From contig NZ_JAUSXV010000001.1 of the NCBI RefSeq assembly GCF_030816295.1, positions 1,488,001 through 1,552,000 of the forward strand: 64,000 nucleotides of DNA, read 5' to 3'. The notes beneath the pieces were generated by a model. That model did not search any database, was not told the origin of the DNA, and worked only from the letters and a program-made list of their open reading frames with translations. The stretch comes from Microbacterium natoriense. GTDB taxonomy: Bacteria > Actinomycetota > Actinomycetes > Actinomycetales > Microbacteriaceae. Positions 58,866 to 64,000 of this stretch are shown here, in pieces; within the stretch, counting starts at the first letter, position 1, and every line of letters begins with the position of its first letter. A program made the translations under genes and the position numbers.

Positions 58866-59695
58866 ACCCGCGTCGCTCTGCCGCATCGAGGATCGGCACC
58901 GGCGTCGCGGTCGCCGCAGTCCTGATCTTCACGCTCTTCCCCGTGTACTGGATGGTCTCCAGCGCGCTCGACAAGAAGGCCTCCAGCGGAGGGCAGTCGC
59001 TGCTGCCGCAGGAGCTCACGTTCGACAACTTCGCGTTCGTCCTCACCGACGGCGGCTTCGGCACGTTCCTGCGCAACTCGGCGATCGTCGCCCTCGTCAC
59101 GGTTCTGATCAGCGCGATCGTGTGCCTGCTCGCCGCCGTCGCGGTCGCGCGCTTCCGCTTCAGGTTCCGCACGACGATCCTGATGCTCATCCTCGTCGTG
59201 CAGATGGTGCCGCTCGAGGCGCTCGTCATCCCTCTGTTCCTGCAGGTGAAGAGCCTGGGGCTGCTCAACAGCATCCTGGGGCTGATGGTCGTCTACGTCG
59301 CACTGTCGCTGGCGTTCGGCATCTGGATGCTGCGCGGCTTCGTGGCGGCCGTGCCCGTCGAGCTCGAGGAGGCCGCCTACATCGACGGCGCCAGCTGGTG
59401 GCGGATGTTCCGCTCGATCCTGCTGCCGCTCGTGATGCCCGGTCTCGTCGCGACGAGCATCTTCAGCTTCATCACCGCGTGGAACGAGTTCATCTTCGCC
59501 ATGACCATCCTCGGCAGCGCCACCGACCAGTACACCGTGTCGATCGGACTGAAGTCGTTCTTCGGTCTGCACTCGAACGACTGGGGCAGCATCATGGCCG
59601 CGTCCACGATCATCACGATCCCGGTCATGATCTTCTTCGTGATCGTGCAGCGTCGGTTGTCGGCCGGCATGGTGGCAGGGGCGGTGAAGGGATGA
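58862..59695 (+). CDS. Sugar ABC transporter permease (MalG-like)
   Basis: 277 residues, six helices, EAA loop EEAAYIDGASWWRMFRSILLP. GTG start overlaps the previous stop (GTGA). Second half of the importer channel. The stop overlaps the GH3 gene start (ATGA). Confidence 0.93.
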   Translation: MNPRRSAASRIGTGVAVAAVLIFTLFPVYWMVSSALDKKASSGGQSLLPQELTFDNFAFVLTDGGFGTFLRNSAIVALVTVLISAIVCLLAAVAVARFRFRFRTTILMLILVVQMVPLEALVIPLFLQVKSLGLLNSILGLMVVYVALSLAFGIWMLRGFVAAVPVELEEAAYIDGASWWRMFRSILLPLVMPGLVATSIFSFITAWNEFIFAMTILGSATDQYTVSIGLKSFFGLHSNDWGSIMAASTIITIPVMIFFVIVQRRLSAGMVAGAVKG

Positions 59696-61161
59696 GCGAG
59701 GAGCTCGCCCGGCTCGCGAACGGCGTGCTCTGGCCGGGTTTCCTGGGAACGACCTCTCCGGACTGGCTGCTCGACGAACTGCGCGACGGTCTGGCCGGAG
59801 TCGTCTACTTCGGCCAGAACGTCGGCGACGACCTCGGCACGCTCAGCGCGCAGATCCTCGAGGCGAACCCCGCTGCGCTGATCGGCATCGACGAGGAGGG
59901 CGGCAGCGTCACCCGGCTGGAGACGGCAGAGGGCTCGACCCTCCCCGGTGCCGCCCAGTTGGGGCGACTCGACGACCTCGCGGCGACCCGAGCCACCGGC
60001 GCCGAGCTCGCCCGGCGGGTGCGCGCGGTCGGCGCCAACGTCGTCCTCGGACCTGTCGCCGACGTGAACACCGATCCCCGCAACCCCGTGATCGGCGTCC
60101 GCTCCTTCGGCGACGACGAGCGGCTGGTGGCTCGCCACGTGGTCGCCGAGGTTCGCGGCATCCAGAGCGGCGGCTCAGCCGCCTGCGTCAAGCACTTTCC
60201 CGGTCACGGCGACACGCACCTCGACTCCCACCACGCACTGCCTGAGATCATGCTGCCCGTCGACCAGTTCGAGCGCGTGCACCTCGAACCTTTCCGTGCC
60301 GCGATCGCCGCAGGCGTCGACACCATCATGACGGCGCACATCGTCGTCCCCGCCTGGGGGGAACAGCCCGCCACGCTGAACCCGCGCGTGCTCGGCAGGC
60401 TCCGCGACATGGGCTTCGACGGGGTGATCATAACCGACGCACTCGACATGGCGGCGGTCAGGGAGACCGTCGGCATCGGCGGGGGAGCGGCACTCGCGCT
60501 CGCCGCGGGCGCCGACCTGCTGTGCATCGGCAACCCCACCAATCCCGGCGACGCCGCGCACCCCGACCAGGACCGGCGGGACTTCCTCAGCGCGCGCGAC
60601 GGCATCGTCTCAGCCCTTCGTGACGGCTCGCTCTCGCGTGATCGCGTGCAGGAGGCGGCCGCTCGGGTCGCGGCGCTCGCCGAGAAGCTCCAGAAGACGG
60701 ATGCGGAAGAACCGATCGCGTTCGACGCTGCCGACATCGTGCGCCGGGCGATCCAGGGCGGGCCGACGCCGCCGGCCTCCGCCCTGTCGGTCGTCGACGC
60801 GCGCCGCCGATCGACTCTCGCCGTCGACAGTGCGGCGGCCTATGTCGCATCGGCCCTCGCCGCCGGCGGCCAGTGCGTGCGTCTCGACGTCGCCCGCACG
60901 TCTGCGGCGGAACAGGATGCGGTGCTCGACGCCGCCGTGTCTGAAGACGGCATCACGGCGATCCTCATCGATCGACCCGATTCCGACGCGGGCCAGCGAG
61001 AGCTGGTCGAGCGCGCGGCGCGGCGCGATCCTGATGCGGTCGTCGTCAACGTCGGGCTCTCGGCGCGGTCGGCCCTGCCTCTCCCGGTCGTCGAGGTCGG
61101 GGCGGCCAGTCGGATCGGCGCGCTGATGGCCAGGGAGCGGCTGCTCGGCCGCGTAGGCTGA
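59692..61161 (+). CDS. Glycoside hydrolase family 3 β-N-acetylhexosaminidase-like (NagZ type)
   Basis: 489 residues. The NagZ motif KHFPGHGDTHLDSHHALP holds the catalytic His/Asp dyad (about residues 168-185), and IITDALDM holds the nucleophile Asp (about 248). A second domain after residue ~345 gives the longer GH3 form. No signal peptide, so cytoplasmic. It should cut imported GlcNAc-containing disaccharides or muropeptides. Overlaps the permease stop. Confidence 0.9.
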   Translation: MSEELARLANGVLWPGFLGTTSPDWLLDELRDGLAGVVYFGQNVGDDLGTLSAQILEANPAALIGIDEEGGSVTRLETAEGSTLPGAAQLGRLDDLAATRATGAELARRVRAVGANVVLGPVADVNTDPRNPVIGVRSFGDDERLVARHVVAEVRGIQSGGSAACVKHFPGHGDTHLDSHHALPEIMLPVDQFERVHLEPFRAAIAAGVDTIMTAHIVVPAWGEQPATLNPRVLGRLRDMGFDGVIITDALDMAAVRETVGIGGGAALALAAGADLLCIGNPTNPGDAAHPDQDRRDFLSARDGIVSALRDGSLSRDRVQEAAARVAALAEKLQKTDAEEPIAFDAADIVRRAIQGGPTPPASALSVVDARRRSTLAVDSAAAYVASALAAGGQCVRLDVARTSAAEQDAVLDAAVSEDGITAILIDRPDSDAGQRELVERAARRDPDAVVVNVGLSARSALPLPVVEVGAASRIGALMARERLLGRVG

Positions 61162-61176
61162 GCGCCGGAGGCCCCC

Positions 61177-62052
61177 GTGGACGTCGACGTTCTCGCCCTG
61201 GTTCGCAGATCACTTCCCCGACTGAGCGCGGCAGAGGCGCGCGTCGCCGACACGATCCTCGCCGACCCGACGCTCGTCGTCGACCTCGCCATCAACGATC
61301 TCGCGAAGCTGTGCCGCACCTCGGTCTCCACCGTCGCGCGCTTCGCGCAGACGCTGGGGTTCAGCGGCTATCGCGAGCTGAGGGTGGCCGCCGCACGCAC
61401 GATCACGCTCGCACAGGCGCAACGGGCGCGGTTCGGGCTCGACACGACGGCGATCGACTCGCATGACGGTCCCGAGGCAATCGCAGCGAAGCTCGCGGCG
61501 CAGGAGATCGACGCGATCGAGACGACCGCCCGCGGGCTCGACGCCGAAGCCCTCGACCGGGTCGCGCGCGCTCTCGTCGCGGCCAGACACATCGATCTGT
61601 TCGGCCAGGCGGCGTCGTCTCTGACGGCGCAGGATCTGCAGCAGAAGCTCGCGCGCATCGGATTCTCCGTGTCGCACTCGGCCGATCCGCATCTGGCGCT
61701 CACCACCGCGTCGCTGCGCACCTCGTCCGACGTCGTGATCGCGTTCTCGCACAGCGGGCAGACCGCCGAGGTGCTGAGGGCGGTCGAGGTGGCCCGCGAT
61801 GCGGGTGCGCTCGCAGTCGCGGTGACGAGCGCCGCCGAGTCGGAACTGGCGCTGGTGGCCGACGTGGTGCTGCTCACGCACGCGCACGAATCGCCGTTCC
61901 GCATGGCGGCGATGACCAGCCGCATCGCGCAGCTCGTGCTCGTCGACATCCTGTTCGTGCGGGTCGTCCAGCACAGCGGCGCCCCCGTGACGATCCCGCT
62001 GCAGCTCACGCACGATGCGGCGGCGCAGCGACGACGGACACCGCAGGAGTGA
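61177..62052 (+). CDS. MurR/RpiR-family regulator (HTH + SIS domain)
   Basis: 291 residues: HTH_6 (LCRTSVSTVARFAQTLGFSG, about residues 46-65) and a SIS sugar-phosphate domain (about 130-265; DLFGQAASSLTAQDLQQKL, VVIAFSHSGQTAEVL). It probably senses an amino sugar phosphate such as MurNAc-6-P or GlcNAc-6-P and controls this operon. GTG start 5 nt after GGAGG. Confidence 0.92.
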   Translation: MDVDVLALVRRSLPRLSAAEARVADTILADPTLVVDLAINDLAKLCRTSVSTVARFAQTLGFSGYRELRVAAARTITLAQAQRARFGLDTTAIDSHDGPEAIAAKLAAQEIDAIETTARGLDAEALDRVARALVAARHIDLFGQAASSLTAQDLQQKLARIGFSVSHSADPHLALTTASLRTSSDVVIAFSHSGQTAEVLRAVEVARDAGALAVAVTSAAESELALVADVVLLTHAHESPFRMAAMTSRIAQLVLVDILFVRVVQHSGAPVTIPLQLTHDAAAQRRRTPQE

Positions 62053-62115
62053 GCGGCGTCCGCCCATCGCCCGAGTGCTTTTACCGCAGCATCCGGAATT
62101 GGTCAAGGATTTGAC

Positions 62116-62144
62116 TTGCCATGTCGCAGATTCGTGTCTATAGT
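62116..62144 (+). promoter_or_regulatory. rpoB promoter TTGCCA-17-TATAGT
   Basis: TTGCCA (62116-62121) and TATAGT (62139-62144) with 17-nt spacer, 124 nt before the rpoB start. A TTGACT at 62111 overlaps the -35. The leader of about 115 nt has SD ACGGAGG. Confidence 0.68.
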
Positions 62145-62267
62145 TGGTAGTTGCGCTCCTTTCTCCGTGCCCTCATATGGTGGTCGGCATACGTTGAGCT
62201 CTGAGCGCTACTCCACCTGACGACAAAGGAATCGAGAAGCCCTGCGGGGCTCACGGAGGTTATTCCC

Positions 62268-64000
62268 TTGGCTGCTGCTCCCAACGCATCCACATCCACC
62301 ACCACCAAGAACGGACGCGGAGCATCCCGTCTTTCGTTCGCCAAGATCTCCGACACGCTGACGGTCCCTGACCTGCTGGCTCTGCAGACCGAGTCCTTCG
62401 GCTGGCTCGTCGGAAACGACGCCTGGAAGGCTCGTGTCGCAGAGGCCAAGGAACAGGGCCGCACCGACGTCAACGAGATCTCCGGTCTCGGCGAGATCTT
62501 CGAGGAGATCTCTCCGATCGAGGACCTCGGCGAGACGATGCAGCTCTCGTTCACGAACCCCTACCTCGAGCCGGAGAAGTACTCCATCGAGGAGTGCAAG
62601 GAGCGGGGCAAGACCTACGCGGCTCCGCTGTACGTCGAGGCCGAGTTCATGAACCACCTCACGGGTGAGATCAAGACCCAGACGGTCTTCATGGGCGACT
62701 TCCCGCTGCAGACCGACAAGGGCACGTTCATCATCAACGGCTCCGAGCGCGTCGTCGTCTCGCAGCTCGTGCGCTCGCCGGGTGTCTACTTCGACAAGAC
62801 TCCCGACAAGACCTCCGACAAGGACATCGTCTCCGCTCGCGTCATCCCGAGCCGTGGTGCATGGCTCGAGTTCGAGATCGACAAGCGCGACCAGGTCGGC
62901 GTGCGCATCGATCGCAAGCGCAAGCAGTCCGTCACCGTCTTCCTCAAGGCCCTGGGCCTGACCAGCGAAGAGATCCTCACCGAGTTCGCCGGCTTCCCCT
63001 CCATCGAGGAGACCCTCGCGAAGGACACCATCGTCACGAAGGAAGATGCGCTCCGCGACATCTACCGCAAGCTCCGTCCGGGCGAGCAGGTCGCCGCCGA
63101 GGCCGCCCGTGCGCTGCTGGACAACTTCTACTTCAACCCGAAGCGCTACGACCTCGCCAAGGTCGGCCGCTACAAGATCAACCACAAGCTCGGACTCGAC
63201 GCGCCTCTCACCGACTCGGTGCTGACCGTCGCCGACATCGTGGCCACGATCAAGTACCTGGTGCGCATCCACGCAGGCGTCGAGACGTTCGACGGCATCC
63301 GCGGCGGCAAGCAGGCCGAGATCCGCATCGCCACCGACGACATCGACAACTTCGGCAACCGTCGCATCCGCGCGGTCGGCGAGCTGATCCAGAACCAGGT
63401 CCGCACGGGCCTGTCGCGCATGGAGCGCGTCGTCCGCGAGCGCATGACCACGCAGGACATCGAGGCGATCACGCCGCAGACCCTGATCAACGTGCGCCCC
63501 GTCGTCGCCGCGATCAAGGAGTTCTTCGGAACCTCTCAGCTGTCGCAGTTCATGGACCAGAACAACCCGCTCGCGGGTCTGACCAACAAGCGCCGCCTCT
63601 CGGCTCTCGGCCCCGGTGGTCTGAGCCGTGACCGCGCAGGCGTCGAGGTCCGTGACGTCCACCCCTCGCACTACGGCCGCATGTGCCCGATCGAGACCCC
63701 TGAAGGCCCGAACATCGGTCTGATCGGTGCTCTCGCGACCTTCGCGCGGATCAACTCGTTCGGTTTCATCGAGACCCCGTACCGCAAGGTCGAGAACGGT
63801 GTCGTCACCGAGCACATCGACTACCTGACGGCATCCGAAGAGGTCGATTTCAACATCGCGCAGGCCAACGCCCCGCTCGACAAGAACGGCCGCTTCCGCG
63901 AGAGCCACGTGCTCGCACGCCCGAAGGGCGGAAGCGGTGAGGTCGACCTGTTCCTCCCCGAGGAGATCGGTTACATCGACGTCTCGCCGCGCCAGATGGT
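62268..64000 (+). CDS. rpoB: RNA polymerase β subunit (5' part; continues past the window)
   Basis: 577 codons visible. Start is TTG at 62268 after CACGGAGG. The rifampicin-pocket region lies at about residues 419-450: [20 protein letters not shown], then [10 protein letters not shown]. Asn440 stands at the position of E. coli His526 (Mtb His445), where His is usual; Ser at the E. coli 531 position is retained (about residue 445). Protrusion and lobe domains precede it. Continues beyond the edge with SPRQM at the last codons. Confidence 0.97.
   Translation, partial: MAAAPNASTSTTTKNGRGASRLSFAKISDTLTVPDLLALQTESFGWLVGNDAWKARVAEAKEQGRTDVNEISGLGEIFEEISPIEDLGETMQLSFTNPYLEPEKYSIEECKERGKTYAAPLYVEAEFMNHLTGEIKTQTVFMGDFPLQTDKGTFIINGSERVVVSQLVRSPGVYFDKTPDKTSDKDIVSARVIPSRGAWLEFEIDKRDQVGVRIDRKRKQSVTVFLKALGLTSEEILTEFAGFPSIEETLAKDTIVTKEDALRDIYRKLRPGEQVAAEAARALLDNFYFNPKRYDLAKVGRYKINHKLGLDAPLTDSVLTVADIVATIKYLVRIHAGVETFDGIRGGKQAEIRIATDDIDNFGNRRIRAVGELIQNQVRTGLSRMERVVRERMTTQDIEAITPQTLINVRPVVAAIKEFFGTSQLSQFMDQNNPLAGLTNKRRLSALGPGGLSRDRAGVEVRDVHPSHYGRMCPIETPEGPNIGLIGALATFARINSFGFIETPYRKVENGVVTEHIDYLTASEEVDFNIAQANAPLDKNGRFRESHVLARPKGGSGEVDLFLPEEIGYIDVSPRQM

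Noticed and set aside
62208..63908. 566-codon open frame opposite rpoB
   Set aside because: Shadow of rpoB with no recognisable protein family.
1..64000. tRNA and other structural RNA genes
   Set aside because: Looked for TΨC-arm and CCA-end patterns by eye and saw none. A covariance-model scan could still find a small RNA.

Overview
The window is GC-rich actinobacterial chromosome, most likely Microbacteriaceae and probably Microbacterium or a close relative. The evidence is the codon use, menaquinone genes (menC, menB, menE), a System II cytochrome c cluster, a bS22-type 32-residue ribosomal protein, frequent GTG/TTG starts, many promoters set for leaderless transcription, and an rpoB of actinobacterial type. 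No tRNA, rRNA, CRISPR array, transposase, integrase or prophage gene was recognised. The genus is inferred from style and gene content, not from a database search.

Layout. 1-2.0 kb: Trk/Ktr potassium uptake (trkA cut by the window edge, trkH). 2.1-6.3 kb: ArsR regulator, a DrrAB-like exporter with a divergent TetR regulator and paired palindromes, and a cyclase-family enzyme with altered metal motif. 6.3-8.2 kb: small HTH protein, membrane protein, bS22, then a rhodanese/glutaredoxin/Dabb operon. 8.4-10.8 kb: polar amino acid ABC importer. 11.1-15.0 kb: PotABCD/iron-type ABC importer. 15.3-20.9 kb: GNAT, TauE/SafE exporter, a repeat-rich terminator region, aspS, histidine phosphatase, and a thioredoxin-reductase-like flavoprotein with divergent MerR. 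20.9-25.2 kb: TlpA, CcdA, ResB and CcsB for cytochrome c maturation. 25.2-31.6 kb: 2H phosphoesterase-like protein, then a YhgE/Pip protein and an MMPL transporter under a divergent TetR. 31.6-44.9 kb: DUF2277, menC, metH, a single-polypeptide ECF vitamin transporter with its lipoprotein, a double-GNAT protein, a PadR pair, menB and menE. 44.9-56.4 kb: methyltransferase, two-component system, LysR/AhpD-like/SnoaL-like cluster, MacB-type ABC exporter, ComB-like protein, DUF3054, SprT, TPR-like protein, spermidine-synthase-like protein and an LCP cell-wall ligase. 56.6-62.1 kb: sugar ABC importer (binding-protein gene frameshifted), GH3 hexosaminidase and a MurR/RpiR regulator, probably for amino sugar or muropeptide scavenging. 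62.3-64.0 kb: 5' part of rpoB.

Most notable. (1) All four modules of an ECF importer (T, A1, A2, S) lie in one 984-residue reading frame next to a DUF4430-like lipoprotein and the B12-dependent methionine synthase, which suggests corrinoid uptake. (2) Two families of short dispersed repeats are scattered between genes and in-frame inside genes. They make up the linkers of the ECF fusion and add PSTGSGTQ-like peptides to CcdA, ResB and MetH. (3) The MMPL transporter carries a C-terminal P-loop-like domain without the Walker A lysine. (4) A mirror-symmetric array of four 9-mers precedes an ABC importer operon. (5) Two ABC operons place a strong hairpin in the first codons of the permease that follows the binding protein. 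(6) RpoB has Asn where His is usual in the rifampicin pocket.
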